From Lentisphaerota bacterium (lineage in GTDB: Bacteria; Verrucomicrobiota; Lentisphaeria; Victivallales; Victivallaceae): a stretch of DNA of 33,018 nucleotides. The stretch spans positions 4,773-37,790 of the forward strand of contig SUWH01000023.1 of assembly GCA_015061605.1 (NCBI GenBank), read 5' to 3'. Of the stretch, positions 24,105-33,018 are shown one piece after another. A model generated the notes under the pieces. It had not been told where the DNA came from, did no database searches, and saw only the letters and a list, made by a program, of their open reading frames with translations. Every line of letters begins with the position of its first letter. The stretch's first letter is position 1. The translations under genes were made by a program, and so were the position numbers.

Positions 24105-25355
24105 ATGAAAAAATTACTTTTGTGCGGTACTGTGTTGAGTTCACTGGTTGCAATGGCAGCCCCGCAGGTGCGGGCAGAACGGCAGAGTGCCGTTTACAAG
24201 GTCGGAGAAGATATTATTTTCAATATCACCGAAGCTCCGGCCAATGCGCTTTACCGGGTGAATGATTCCGGAACCCCCGGTAAATTTGTAAAACTTGATG
24301 GCTCATCCGTCACATTCAAGGCAAAAAAACCGGGCTTTGTGCTGTTTGAACTCAAACTTCCCGACAGCAAGCCAGCCGTCATCTACGGCGGTGCCGCCGT
24401 TGAACCGGAGAAGATCCGTCCCGTAACCGCAAAACCGGCAGATTTTGATGATTTCTGGGCAAATGAGCTCAAACTTCTGCGCGCCAATCCGCTTGAAGTA
24501 GTCAAGAAAACTCCGATCCCGGCAGATAAACTTCCGGTGGGAATTGTCGGATTCGATCTCCATGTCAAACGCGGCGATGTGGTGGTTTCAGGCTACCTGA
24601 CCATGCCTGCAAAAAGCAAAGAAAAATCAATTCCTGCCCGCTTGAATTTCAACGGTGCCAGCAAGGTTTCCGCCGACTTGAGAAATGCCGGAAACACAGC
24701 GAGAAATTCGATTTCGATCGTCTACAACATCAACTTCCACGGTCTGGAAAACACTCCTGCCAAAAGCGATGATACCATCAGCGCCAACCGTAAAAAAGTC
24801 AAAAACTATCAGTTTCTCAAAGCGAATGACCGGCAAAACTATGCCATGCGCAAAATTTTCCTGCGAACTGTCGTCGCCGCAGATTATGTCATGAGCCTGC
24901 CTGAATTCAACGGCAATCTCGGAACTTACGGCGGAAGCCTCGGCGGCTGTCAGTCCTTCGTCTGCGCCGCGCTGGTTCCCGAAGTCAAATACTGCGTATC
25001 TACTGCCACTGCGATGTGCGATCATCTCGGTGCTGCCGCCGGTCACATCCCCGGATGGCCCCGGTTGCTTGAGGACAAGAGAACTCCCGCAGGCGCGGAA
25101 AAAGTTGCGCCCTACTTTGACATGGTGAACTTTGCTCCCAAAATCAAATGCCCGGTACTGATGGCGGTCGGATTCATCGACGTCATCTGTTCACCGGCAT
25201 CCACCTATGCTGCATACAACAGTTTGACGACTCAAGTCCGTCAAATGAAGCACGTTGTGACCGGCGGACATGGTCCGGTATTGGACAGCAAAGAACAGAG
25301 TGTACTGGTTCAGGGCGGAGGTGTTTTCCATAAATGGATCCGGAGTGCCAGATAA
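24105..25355 (+). CDS. Secreted acetyl-xylan-esterase-family (AXE1/CE7-like) hydrolase
   Basis: The 416-aa product has a signal peptide (about residues 1-18, ending AMA), an N-terminal beta domain (about 25-100) and an alpha/beta-hydrolase of the AXE1 type. The catalytic triad is Ser278 (GGSLGG), Asp359 (GFIDVICSP) and His389 (GGHGP). The family removes acetyl groups from xylan-derived or other oligosaccharides. ATG 24105 is used; an overlapping TTG at 24099 is unlikely. In this operon it suggests that the substrate glycan is acetylated. Confidence 0.88.
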   Translation: MKKLLLCGTVLSSLVAMAAPQVRAERQSAVYKVGEDIIFNITEAPANALYRVNDSGTPGKFVKLDGSSVTFKAKKPGFVLFELKLPDSKPAVIYGGAAVEPEKIRPVTAKPADFDDFWANELKLLRANPLEVVKKTPIPADKLPVGIVGFDLHVKRGDVVVSGYLTMPAKSKEKSIPARLNFNGASKVSADLRNAGNTARNSISIVYNINFHGLENTPAKSDDTISANRKKVKNYQFLKANDRQNYAMRKIFLRTVVAADYVMSLPEFNGNLGTYGGSLGGCQSFVCAALVPEVKYCVSTATAMCDHLGAAAGHIPGWPRLLEDKRTPAGAEKVAPYFDMVNFAPKIKCPVLMAVGFIDVICSPASTYAAYNSLTTQVRQMKHVVTGGHGPVLDSKEQSVLVQGGGVFHKWIRSAR

Positions 25356-25392
25356 ATAAAATTTTTGAGAAATATCAAATCAGGAGGTAAAA

Positions 25393-26193
25393 ATGTTGGT
25401 TTCCAATATGGCTCACAGTTTTCCGAAGTATCGGTCAAGACAGAAATTTACTCTCATCGAACTTCTCGTTGTAATTGCGATAATCGCGATACTTGCAGCG
25501 ATCCTGCTGCCGGCATTGCAAAGCGCACGCGATCGCGGTAAAACATCTTCATGCGTATCCAATCACAAGCAGCTCGGCATGGCGATTCAGCAGTATGCAA
25601 ATGACTATAACGGGATCATCATTCCGGCAGTATTGGTATATAATCAGCACGCCGCTGACGACGGCTGGAACTGGCTGTACAGTCTGGTCGTAAACGACTA
25701 CACCTCACCGCAGGCGATCACCTGTCCCAATGCCATTGTTCGTTCCGGCAAATCCGGTATTGACGCCGCAAGACATTGTTATTCAGGAGAAATCACCAAA
25801 CGCTCCAAGCCGTTTGTCTTTACGGTTTCCGGTATGGGCATCAGTCAGATTATGGGAGCTATGTCCTGGTTTGAAGGAACCACATTGAGAAAGATGAACA
25901 ATCAGAACCTTTATCCCAAACCGGTAAAAATCGGAAAAGTCCGCAATCCAAGCCGGAAATATCTGGCAGGCGATTCACTTTATTCTGATGCAACCAAGCC
26001 CTATCCGTACTATGTCATCGGTCAGAATGTGGAAAACAACTTTGGTAAGATTGATGCCCGCCACAATGGATTGAAACAGGCAGCAATGATTTTTGCCGAC
26101 AATCATGTTGAAACCAGAACCGATCCGGAAAATTTCTATGTCGAAAGTGTCACAGACGGGGGAACCGGTATTTATGCCATTCCCGACAAATAA
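25393..26193 (+). CDS. Prepilin-type N-terminal cleavage/methylation domain protein
   Basis: The 266-aa protein has the type IV pilin/pseudopilin leader: a basic start, then FTLIELL (19-25) with Glu23 at mature position +5, and a long hydrophobic helix ([17 protein letters not shown]). The processed protein would start at Phe19. The body is a small mostly beta domain with a C-terminal RHNG...FADNHVE pattern, common in the many prepilin-like proteins of Lentisphaerae and Planctomycetes. AGGAGG precedes ATG 25393. It lies between esterase and glycosidase-like genes, so it is more likely a surface or secretion-linked component of glycan use than a motility pilin. Confidence 0.9.
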   Translation: MLVSNMAHSFPKYRSRQKFTLIELLVVIAIIAILAAILLPALQSARDRGKTSSCVSNHKQLGMAIQQYANDYNGIIIPAVLVYNQHAADDGWNWLYSLVVNDYTSPQAITCPNAIVRSGKSGIDAARHCYSGEITKRSKPFVFTVSGMGISQIMGAMSWFEGTTLRKMNNQNLYPKPVKIGKVRNPSRKYLAGDSLYSDATKPYPYYVIGQNVENNFGKIDARHNGLKQAAMIFADNHVETRTDPENFYVESVTDGGTGIYAIPDK

Positions 26194-26211
26194 GAAAGAA
26201 TATATTGTAAG

Positions 26212-28563
26212 ATGCAAGAAAATCTGATAATCAAACTGCCATTTGGTGAAGTGCTGTTCACTCCGCAGAGCCATGGTATGCCGGAAAAAATCATCGTTCA
26301 CGAATTTGATCGTGACACGGTTATTTCCTGCGGAGCTGAATTCACCATTTATATTAAAGAGCGCGGGATCGTCCGTCCGTCCGCAGTCAACTGTGAACCG
26401 CTGCGTTTCAAGACCGGCAATGGCGCAGAAGCGGTGGAATTCACCGACTTGGCATGGATGGACGCCGATGGCAAAATCATTCCGGAACTTCATCTGGGGT
26501 TGCGGTATGAATTTTTTCCTGACGGTACAACTTTTTGTTCAGCGATTTTCCATGCGGAAACGGCACATCCGCCAATTTGCCGGGATTTGAAACTGGTGTT
26601 CCCGTTTGATTTTTCAGATTTTGACGATTGCCGTTTTGCGGTATTCCCCCGTTTGGGCAGCGGCGGAGCGGTGGATATTCAGCGCATTGCCGCCCAGCGT
26701 TTTGTTCCGGCGGGCAAAGATATCGGTTATTCCGGCAATCTGCCGATAGAATATGCCTTCAATCTTTTCCGCGACTCCGGGGCCTCGCTCTATGCAGAAG
26801 TTTTTCTGGAATCCGGAGCTGTACTGGACGGAGATAATGCTCAAGGCAGCGGCAAAATAGAATGGCGCAATAATTCTCCGGTCGTGGAATGGAATTTCCA
26901 AACCTCCGACACCACCAAAAATCATCGGCCGCTGCAATGGCGCAACCGATGGGGCTGGCGGATCGTCCCGCCGGAAACCTGCCGCAAACTGCCGCCGCAG
27001 CACTGCTATCAATTCATTGACAACTACCGCCACTACCCGACAGCGGAGGAACTGGAAACCATTGCCCGTTCCGGCTGTACGATGCTGATAATCCATTCCA
27101 ACTGGCGGCGGGATGCCGCCAACGGTTCAGTGCCTTATGATCTGGAAAAATTCCGGATGGTAAAGGCAATGGCAGCAAAACACGGTATCACTCTGCTGCT
27201 GTATATGCGCGGCAGTGAAAAAGAGATAGTTGAAAACGGCGGCGAATGGTTCCCCCGCTTGCTGAATAAAGAACAGGACGGTCTTTATATGGACTACGCA
27301 GGTCCGATGAGCCGTCAGGCTCCTCCGGAAGAATTCGCCTGCGGCGGAACGGTACTTTTTTATCAACACTACCTCACCTTGAAACGCATCCGCGAACATC
27401 TCGGCGAAAACGGTCTGCTCATCGGACACACCGGAGCATGGTTCAGCAATTCAGCCATCAGCTTCTGCGATGCGTATATTTCAGGTGAAGGTGAACGCGG
27501 GCAACTGCTTTCAGGACGGCGCGAATTTGAATATTTCACCATGGCAGCAGCAGCTCCGGGGTCTTTGTGGAGTGCAGCGTTCCCGGAATACGCCACTACC
27601 GCGATGATACCGTTTATTGCCTCTGCCGGACAATTCCCGCATTCGCCGTTGGGAATGCAGTTTGCCTCCTCGTCACTGCTTCATCCGCCTGAACCGGGAA
27701 TCAATGATATTGTATTCCGCCCGCTGTGGCGGATCTGGCGGCTGTTCAGTTTTGAACGCAATGTAAATGTGTATAACGATTACAACTGCTCCGGAATTTT
27801 CGGCGGCGACAAAGGGATCGGTTATTATCTGATGACCTCTGCAGACGGCAAACGGGCGCTGCTGGTGTTGTCTGACTTCGGCGGCAAAGGTGAAGTCACG
27901 GTAAACTGGAAACGGATCGGATTTGACCTGACCGGCAAAAAGTGTTACCGGCTTGCCCCCGGAGAAGCTTCCCCCGGAAAGGTTGTGGAAACAGATAAAA
28001 TATTTGCCGATTTCGCAGTTTATCCTGCAGAAGCATACTATTTTGCAGATGATAATTCGGCATTGGCAGATTTTGAACAACCCTATCCCGATACCGGAAA
28101 ATCCGGCAAGGCATTTCTGGAAGAAATCCAAATGCAGAAGCAGTGGCGGCATCCGGGAGCCACTTCCAAAGCTGAACTGCGTTTGTATCTGGATGACAGA
28201 CTTTGCACCGCATTGGAAGATTCCATGGTCATTGATCTTTATGATGAAGATGTCAAACTTGGAGTGGTCAAATCAGACGGCTTCCATGCACTTGGCATAA
28301 TAACTCCGGAAAAAATGGTTGCCCCGGACACTGCAAATGCGACAAGAATATTCCCCGGAGATACCACAAATCCAGTCGATTTGGCAAAGCTGCTTGGCAA
28401 AGGACATCATCATCTGGCAATAAAGAGCTTTTATAAAAATGAACCGTTTTACAATTTCATGACGGTAAAACTGACTACCGATGATGGCGAATATTCTCTG
28501 GAATTCCGTAATCAGTTGGAGTCCGACCGGTCGGAAATAAATTTTGAACTTGAATTGATCTGA
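26212..28563 (+). CDS. Predicted TIM-barrel glycosidase-like protein
   Basis: The 783-aa protein has no signal peptide and is probably cytoplasmic. An N-terminal beta-sandwich region (about 1-245) is followed by a barrel-like domain (about 265-540): MLIIHSNW, GITLLLYMRG, GLYMDYAGP, GLLIGHTGAWFS and CDAYISGEGERG read like successive beta strands ending in acidic residues, as in alpha-galactosidase-type clans. A beta-rich C-terminal region (about 560-783) follows. Asp and Glu in DAYISGEGE are candidate catalytic residues, which is inference only. I cannot name the family. The ATG at 26212 has a weak AAGAAAG ribosome site. It lies 18 bases after the prepilin-like gene. Confidence 0.7.
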   Translation: MQENLIIKLPFGEVLFTPQSHGMPEKIIVHEFDRDTVISCGAEFTIYIKERGIVRPSAVNCEPLRFKTGNGAEAVEFTDLAWMDADGKIIPELHLGLRYEFFPDGTTFCSAIFHAETAHPPICRDLKLVFPFDFSDFDDCRFAVFPRLGSGGAVDIQRIAAQRFVPAGKDIGYSGNLPIEYAFNLFRDSGASLYAEVFLESGAVLDGDNAQGSGKIEWRNNSPVVEWNFQTSDTTKNHRPLQWRNRWGWRIVPPETCRKLPPQHCYQFIDNYRHYPTAEELETIARSGCTMLIIHSNWRRDAANGSVPYDLEKFRMVKAMAAKHGITLLLYMRGSEKEIVENGGEWFPRLLNKEQDGLYMDYAGPMSRQAPPEEFACGGTVLFYQHYLTLKRIREHLGENGLLIGHTGAWFSNSAISFCDAYISGEGERGQLLSGRREFEYFTMAAAAPGSLWSAAFPEYATTAMIPFIASAGQFPHSPLGMQFASSSLLHPPEPGINDIVFRPLWRIWRLFSFERNVNVYNDYNCSGIFGGDKGIGYYLMTSADGKRALLVLSDFGGKGEVTVNWKRIGFDLTGKKCYRLAPGEASPGKVVETDKIFADFAVYPAEAYYFADDNSALADFEQPYPDTGKSGKAFLEEIQMQKQWRHPGATSKAELRLYLDDRLCTALEDSMVIDLYDEDVKLGVVKSDGFHALGIITPEKMVAPDTANATRIFPGDTTNPVDLAKLLGKGHHHLAIKSFYKNEPFYNFMTVKLTTDDGEYSLEFRNQLESDRSEINFELELI

Positions 28564-28593
28564 TCAACAAAATAATTTTTCAATGGTGAAAAA

Positions 28594-29346
28594 ATGGAAA
28601 ATCGTTTTAAATCCAATATCGGCAGCGGCAAAGTTTCGCTGGGTTGCATTATTACTCTTTCGGATCTGTGTGTCAGTGAATTGGCAGGAGATTGCGGAAT
28701 GGATTTCTGCTGGATCGATGCTGAACACGCTCCGCATACCATCGAAGGTGTCCACCACCATCTGATCGCATTGCGCGGCACCGGATGCGCCGGACTCGTC
28801 CGGGTGCGTGCCAATGATCCCATGCTGATCAAACCGTATCTTGATCTTGCTCCGGACGGCGTGATCATTCCTATGGTCAACAGCGCAGAAGAAGCTGCCC
28901 GTGCAGTAGCGGCGTGTCGTTATCCATTGACCGGTATCCGCGGTTGCGGTGTACGCCGTGCGGTACGTTACGGAGCAGAAAACTTTTTTGATTATGTGAA
29001 GCGTTCCGAAAAAGATCCCATGGTCATCATCCAGATCGAACACATGGATGCAGTCCGTAATCTGGATGAAATTCTGGAAGTTCCCGGTATCGGCAGCATT
29101 TGTATCGGTCCTTGTGATCTTTCCGGAAGCATGGGTATTCTGAACCAGATGGGAGATGAGAAACTCAATGAAGTTCTCGATGAAGTCGCAGCCAAAGTCA
29201 AAGCCAAAGGGATGCTCCTCGGCACAGCAGCGGGAGATTTCCCCCGCTGGAAAAAACGCGGCGTTGACTGGTTCGCCGGAATCAGCGATTGGGGCGCGAT
29301 GGCAGCCGGGATCAGAGCGTTCAAAAAAGATTGTGAAAACGCTTGA
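28594..29346 (+). CDS. HpcH/HpaI-family class II 2-keto acid aldolase
   Basis: The 250-aa metal-dependent aldolase cleaves 2-keto-3-deoxy sugar acids or related 2-keto diacids to pyruvate and an aldehyde. All key residues match the E. coli HpcH numbering: Asp42 and His45 (DAEHAP), Arg70 (VRVRANDP), Glu149 (IQIEH) and Asp175 (IGPCDLSG), so it should be active. The short stem TTTTTCA/TGAAAAA (28576-28593) ends at the start codon and holds the weak GGTGA ribosome site partly in its loop. It is the last gene of the operon and the likely final step of sugar-acid breakdown. The exact substrate is unknown. Confidence 0.93.
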   Translation: MENRFKSNIGSGKVSLGCIITLSDLCVSELAGDCGMDFCWIDAEHAPHTIEGVHHHLIALRGTGCAGLVRVRANDPMLIKPYLDLAPDGVIIPMVNSAEEAARAVAACRYPLTGIRGCGVRRAVRYGAENFFDYVKRSEKDPMVIIQIEHMDAVRNLDEILEVPGIGSICIGPCDLSGSMGILNQMGDEKLNEVLDEVAAKVKAKGMLLGTAAGDFPRWKKRGVDWFAGISDWGAMAAGIRAFKKDCENA

Positions 29347-29522
29347 AACGGTCCATACAGACCTGGCACTGCAGTAAAGATTTTCACAATTTTGAGCTGT
29401 TCAATTTTCTTGAAGCCGGAGATGTTCCGGCTGAAAGCAGCTATGAAATAGCAGATATTAATTCAGCCAATCACGATCCCGGAAAACTATATATTGCATT
29501 GGAAGCAGCATTGCAGTTGTAA
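29343..29522 (+). CDS. Possible 59-aa ORF or gene remnant after the aldolase
   Basis: A TTG overlapping the aldolase stop opens a 59-codon frame ending in IALEAALQL. Its second half (FELFNFLEAGDVP, NSANHDPGKLYIALEAALQL) reads like the C-terminal end of a normal protein, so it may be the tail of a deleted operon gene. No ribosome site or family was recognised. A coupled small protein is the alternative. Confidence 0.3.
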   Translation: MKRSIQTWHCSKDFHNFELFNFLEAGDVPAESSYEIADINSANHDPGKLYIALEAALQL

Positions 29523-29534
29523 GATAAAAAACGC

Positions 29535-29564
29535 AAAAAAGGCGGCAGGATAACTCCAGCCGCC
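29535..29564 (-). terminator. Terminator of the CobN-like gene
   Basis: On the minus strand GGCGGC...GCCGCC (29541-29564, 6-bp stem, extended by GGA/TCC inside) is followed by six T (29535-29540) and further T-rich sequence. On the plus strand the same stem, and a small ACGGA/TCCGT hairpin beyond it, may stop the catabolic operon less efficiently. Confidence 0.75.
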
Positions 29565-29611
29565 AAACGGATACTCCGTCATTCTATATCAAACATCTTT
29601 TTCTGGTCTTC

Positions 29612-32600
29612 CTATAGTGTGATCTTCTTTTTTCTTCGGATATTTCCAATAATCATTGCAAGAATTGCTACGGCAATGATTATGCCGAGAATTTTCAAGG
29701 CAGCGGTTGTATCACCTTCCGGATTTTCCGGTTTCTGCTCTTTGAGTTTCATCCCGGAAATCTCTTCTTCCATCTGCTGCATTTTTGCGGCATGAGCTTT
29801 TTTCAAATCCAGGGATTTTTTGATCTGCTGTTCAAAACTTTTCCGCAATGTTGGATCTTTTAAAGATTTCTTGATCATTTCCTGAAGTTTGGCATTATCA
29901 ACCGGCGGCAAATCGAATTTGCGCATAAGTTCGACGTGATTTTTGGCTATATCCTCAACGGTTTTCTGATCTGCCTTCCAGAATCCTTTACGGATAGATT
30001 CCAGCATAATACCAGTCATTTCTTGCAAGGCTGACGGGTTGTTTTTTTCAAAGAAATCTTGCGTACCAAGTTTCAGTTTGTCATCCACATAAACTTCTTT
30101 GTATTCCTGCCACAGATGATCCTCAAGCATATCAGGCTTCATAATTTCCCATCCGAGTGTGTTGCGGAAAACTTCTGTAAAGTGTCCGGTACTTGAGGCT
30201 CCCTCTTTCATCATTTCCTTGATATATTTGGGATTTAAAACCGTACTTCTGGCTTCTACCATTGCGGCTTCGCCGGCAGCTTGAACTTTTGCTCTGCCGG
30301 GAGTGCGCAAGTCATTGAAATATGCATCGGGGTCTTTTCCGTTGACGTGACGTACTGCAAGGCTTATACCACCGGTAAATTCATAAACATGATCCAATGA
30401 AAGCGGTCCCCAGCTGTTGCTTGAACGGGATTGGACAACAGAATCGGTATTCTTTACAGCGGCACGGAACATTTCCGGTTTATGTTCGCCCCAATGTCCT
30501 TCGGTATATACGGCTCCCATATTATTCAAGTAAAGTTCCGCAATACCTTTAGTATCTTCCCATTTGCCGGTATCTTGTGCCGCCCCCATTGCACCTGTGC
30601 CGAAATTACCGTTGACACCGCCAAAAATACGGGCATTACTCAAACTCTTTGCATCCTGCGGCGACATCCCTTGTGCAATCAGAGCGTTAATTATTTCCAG
30701 ACTTCCCTGACGGACAAAATTGCCGAATTCGCCTTCAGGATCGGCGGCGGCAAGCATGACTGCTTTGTCAATCAGTTTCATTCTGCTTGTTGCGGTTCCG
30801 CGGAATTGTCCGGAAGTCTGGATAACTACATCAATTCGGGGACGTTTGAGTTCGCTTATCGGGATAAGTCTGACATCCTGCACTCTGCCTCTGGAATCCC
30901 AGACCGGCTCTACTCCGAGTAAATACAATATCTCACCGATATTTACACCCTGTGTGCGGATAAATTCACCACCCCAAAGAGAAAAAGCCACTTTTTGCGG
31001 ATATTTGCCGGTAGTTTTGAGTTTTTGCTCTATCAATTCCTGTGCAAGCTGTTTGCCGACTTCGTAACTTTCACGGGTAGGAGTCCGTTCCGGATCGATG
31101 CCGTAAAGATTTTTTCCTGTCGGTACAGTTGCCGGGTTCAGGATAGGATCTCCGCCTGACGAAGCAGTGATGTATCCTCCGGAAAACGCATTGATAATAG
31201 AATCAAGTTCAGCATCTGTGGAATCTGTAATATTCTTGCGTGCTTTCAAAAGGATTTCTTCGGGAGAAAGTTTTACTTGTACTTTGGGGGCTGCGGCAGG
31301 TCTTCTTTGCATCATTTGCATTGCCTGCATCATTTCCACAGGAATGGGACGACCGTCCGGCAATTTGCCGCTCTGTATCATTTTCCGCATGGTATCAGGT
31401 GTTGCATCTCTGTTACGCTTGCCGTGCGATGCGGGCATTACAGTTTTTCTGTTATGTTTGAATTTTTCCGGGTTTGCAAGTATTTCTTTTGCGTGTTCTT
31501 TCGCTTTCAAGTAATAATTGTTCCGGAAGAAAATTTTATCCTGCCGTTTTGCGGCATCCACTTTTCCGGCTTTGACATCTGCTTCAAAAAGGGATTCTGC
31601 AATAGCATCAACGCTCATTAAAATAGCGGTCTCATTTGCTTCGGCATCACTGTACGGACGCCCTACGATATAGACTCCGCGATTGACTTTTGTATCATTG
31701 ATCTCGTGCAGATATTCCTGGATTTTCAGCAAATCTTCTTCAGTAAGAACACTTTGCATGAGTTTTTCAGAAAGTTTCAGATCTTTGTGAAAATTTTCTT
31801 TTTTGACAAGTTCAATGATGCCTTTACCGTATTCAGCTTTCAGCTTGGCATTTTCCGCAGTCTCAAAGTTGTGCAGCTTTTCCTGCAGTTGAGCGATTGC
31901 ACCGTAACTTTCTGAATTCATAAACGGCGGTGTCAGATGACTTATCATCGTTGCATAACTGCGGCGTTTGGCGATTTGCGCTTCACCGATATTGTTGATG
32001 ATATATAAGTAATAATGCGGCATTTCACCGACAAGTACATCGGGCCAGTCGTAACTTGAAAGAGCGACCTGTTTCCACGGAGTAAATTCCAGACTGCCGT
32101 GAGTTCCAACATGCATAAGCGCATCAGCTTTGAAGCCATGACGCAAATAGAGATAGGTTGCAATATAAGTGTGCGGCGGAGATGATTTCGTACCGTGAAT
32201 AAGTTTATTTTCATTGTCACCTTCTCCGGGGAGAGATTGCGGCATTAAAATAACATTACCGAAACGAATACAGCCTATTGCCATATTATTTTCTTTTGTC
32301 CGGAACATTTTGCCCGGGAAATCGCCGTAACGCTCAACGACAGTGGAATACAAATCATCGGGCATACTCTTTTTTACCCAGCTTGAATACTCGTCGGGCG
32401 TAATGATAACGGTCTGAATATGTTTGGGAGTAAGCTGTTTTGTACCCCCGACCTTGCCGAAAATGGCACTGTTTTCTTTGATTTCTTTATCCAGAGCTTC
32501 CACTGATTCCGGGAGAACACCGGTATTGTAGCCTTCTTTTTGCAGACGGCGGAGAATATTCAAAATTGACTGTGAAGTACCGAGTCCGGCAGTAGCAGAT

Positions 32601-33018
32601 TCCTTTCCGATAGAACCGTAGTAAATCAAAGCAATTTTTTTATCGGCATTATTTTTACGCTTGAGGTCAGTAGTTTTCCTGACCAGCTCAACAAATCTTT
32701 CCAAACGATCCGGAATCATTCTGAATTCCAGCAAGCCGCGTTCATTCTTATAGAGAGCAGACAGTACAAAAGGAGTTGTTCCGCCATCCAATTCCGGCAT
32801 AGTTATACTTTGACTGAGCATTCCGCCGGTCATGCCACGTTGATCTTTCAGATATTCTTCATAATTCTGATTGACTTTGATTGGACAGAATAGCGGAATA
32901 TTTTTTTCTTTCAGAAACTCAACAGCTTCATCCCCCAATCTGCCGTGCGGCTGGTAAATAATCAAATCAGGATTGATTTTTGACATGATCTCTTTTCCCG
33001 GCCATAACCCGGAAACAG
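29612..33018 (-). CDS. CobN/magnesium-chelatase-family protein with C-terminal membrane anchor (partial)
   Basis: The frame is open across the right edge, so the N-terminus is missing; an internal ATG at 32986 is not the start, since in-frame residues VSGLWPGKEI precede it as in CobN proteins. About 1135 residues are visible. CobN/BchH-family motifs include PDLIIYQPHGRLGDEA, MHVGTHGSLEFTPWK, SLWGGEFIRTQG and IFGGVNGNFGTGA. A low-complexity Met/Gln/Pro insert (MQAMQMMQRRPAAAPK) splits the middle. The C-terminus has a charged coiled-coil-like stretch, one transmembrane helix (LGIIIAVAILAMII) and a basic tail. Free cobaltochelatase CobN lacks such an anchor. HmuS-type proteins of Bacteroidota haem loci have it, so tetrapyrrole demetallation or uptake is a reasonable alternative. 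No cob genes are visible. Confidence 0.85.
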   Translation of the reverse strand, partial: VSGLWPGKEIMSKINPDLIIYQPHGRLGDEAVEFLKEKNIPLFCPIKVNQNYEEYLKDQRGMTGGMLSQSITMPELDGGTTPFVLSALYKNERGLLEFRMIPDRLERFVELVRKTTDLKRKNNADKKIALIYYGSIGKESATAGLGTSQSILNILRRLQKEGYNTGVLPESVEALDKEIKENSAIFGKVGGTKQLTPKHIQTVIITPDEYSSWVKKSMPDDLYSTVVERYGDFPGKMFRTKENNMAIGCIRFGNVILMPQSLPGEGDNENKLIHGTKSSPPHTYIATYLYLRHGFKADALMHVGTHGSLEFTPWKQVALSSYDWPDVLVGEMPHYYLYIINNIGEAQIAKRRSYATMISHLTPPFMNSESYGAIAQLQEKLHNFETAENAKLKAEYGKGIIELVKKENFHKDLKLSEKLMQSVLTEEDLLKIQEYLHEINDTKVNRGVYIVGRPYSDAEANETAILMSVDAIAESLFEADVKAGKVDAAKRQDKIFFRNNYYLKAKEHAKEILANPEKFKHNRKTVMPASHGKRNRDATPDTMRKMIQSGKLPDGRPIPVEMMQAMQMMQRRPAAAPKVQVKLSPEEILLKARKNITDSTDAELDSIINAFSGGYITASSGGDPILNPATVPTGKNLYGIDPERTPTRESYEVGKQLAQELIEQKLKTTGKYPQKVAFSLWGGEFIRTQGVNIGEILYLLGVEPVWDSRGRVQDVRLIPISELKRPRIDVVIQTSGQFRGTATSRMKLIDKAVMLAAADPEGEFGNFVRQGSLEIINALIAQGMSPQDAKSLSNARIFGGVNGNFGTGAMGAAQDTGKWEDTKGIAELYLNNMGAVYTEGHWGEHKPEMFRAAVKNTDSVVQSRSSNSWGPLSLDHVYEFTGGISLAVRHVNGKDPDAYFNDLRTPGRAKVQAAGEAAMVEARSTVLNPKYIKEMMKEGASSTGHFTEVFRNTLGWEIMKPDMLEDHLWQEYKEVYVDDKLKLGTQDFFEKNNPSALQEMTGIMLESIRKGFWKADQKTVEDIAKNHVELMRKFDLPPVDNAKLQEMIKKSLKDPTLRKSFEQQIKKSLDLKKAHAAKMQQMEEEISGMKLKEQKPENPEGDTTAALKILGIIIAVAILAMIIGNIRRKKKITL

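Overview
The window looks like chromosome of an anaerobic bacterium of the Lentisphaeria/Victivallales type (PVC superphylum). That placement is inference. It rests on a large catabolic gene set with a LamG-type secreted protein, Gfo/Idh/MocA oxidoreductases, an acetyl-xylan-esterase-like enzyme and a prepilin-type (F-TLIELL) protein inside the same operon; on an oxygen-sensitive class III ribonucleotide reductase; and on intergenic repeat islands. No rRNA, tRNA, IS element or CRISPR array was recognised.

Layout. 1-379 holds two 118-bp copies of an array of different short hairpins joined by a constant GTGAAG linker, then a perfect 56-bp palindrome. 380-2629 (-) is a large lipoprotein of unknown function. 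2700-3970 is a scrambled patch: the 5'-truncated copy of a small membrane-protein gene, a fragment carrying the HPNCRC motif of phage Mu gpF-like head proteins, and the intact paralogue of the small gene. 4037-6136 is a divergent pair, a Gfo/Idh/MocA oxidoreductase and an AraC-type regulator. 6156-8066 (-) is asparagine synthetase, divergent from an operon (8202-11578) of an amidotransferase-like lipoprotein, TsaE, a CPBP membrane protease and glycerate kinase. A secreted beta-lactamase-fold hydrolase follows (11660-12847).

12848-13650 is a gene-free repeat island with nine copies of a 56-bp unit. It is followed by the nrdG-nrdD operon (13877-17025), which has a good pair of candidate NrdR boxes and a glutaredoxin-like domain fused to NrdD, and then by strong terminators.

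17250-29346 is a probable glycan/sugar-acid catabolic locus. An IclR regulator (-) is divergent from a seven-gene run: a 1246-aa LamG-bearing secreted protein, an oxidoreductase, a 2-hydroxyacid dehydrogenase, an acetyl-xylan-esterase family enzyme, a prepilin-like protein, a predicted glycosidase-like protein, and an HpcH/HpaI aldolase that carries all the expected catalytic residues. The gene order suggests de-acetylation and cleavage of a glycan, oxidation of the sugar, and retro-aldol cleavage of a 2-keto acid. The substrate cannot be read from the sequence.

The right end (29612-33018, -) is a CobN/magnesium-chelatase-family protein with a C-terminal membrane anchor, cut at its N-terminus by the window edge. 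It resembles the description of HmuS-type proteins more than a cobaltochelatase working in a cobalamin pathway.

A recurrent promoter form, TTGnnn - 16/17 bp - TATATT, lies in front of eight genes or operons on both strands. It makes the transcription-unit map fairly clear.
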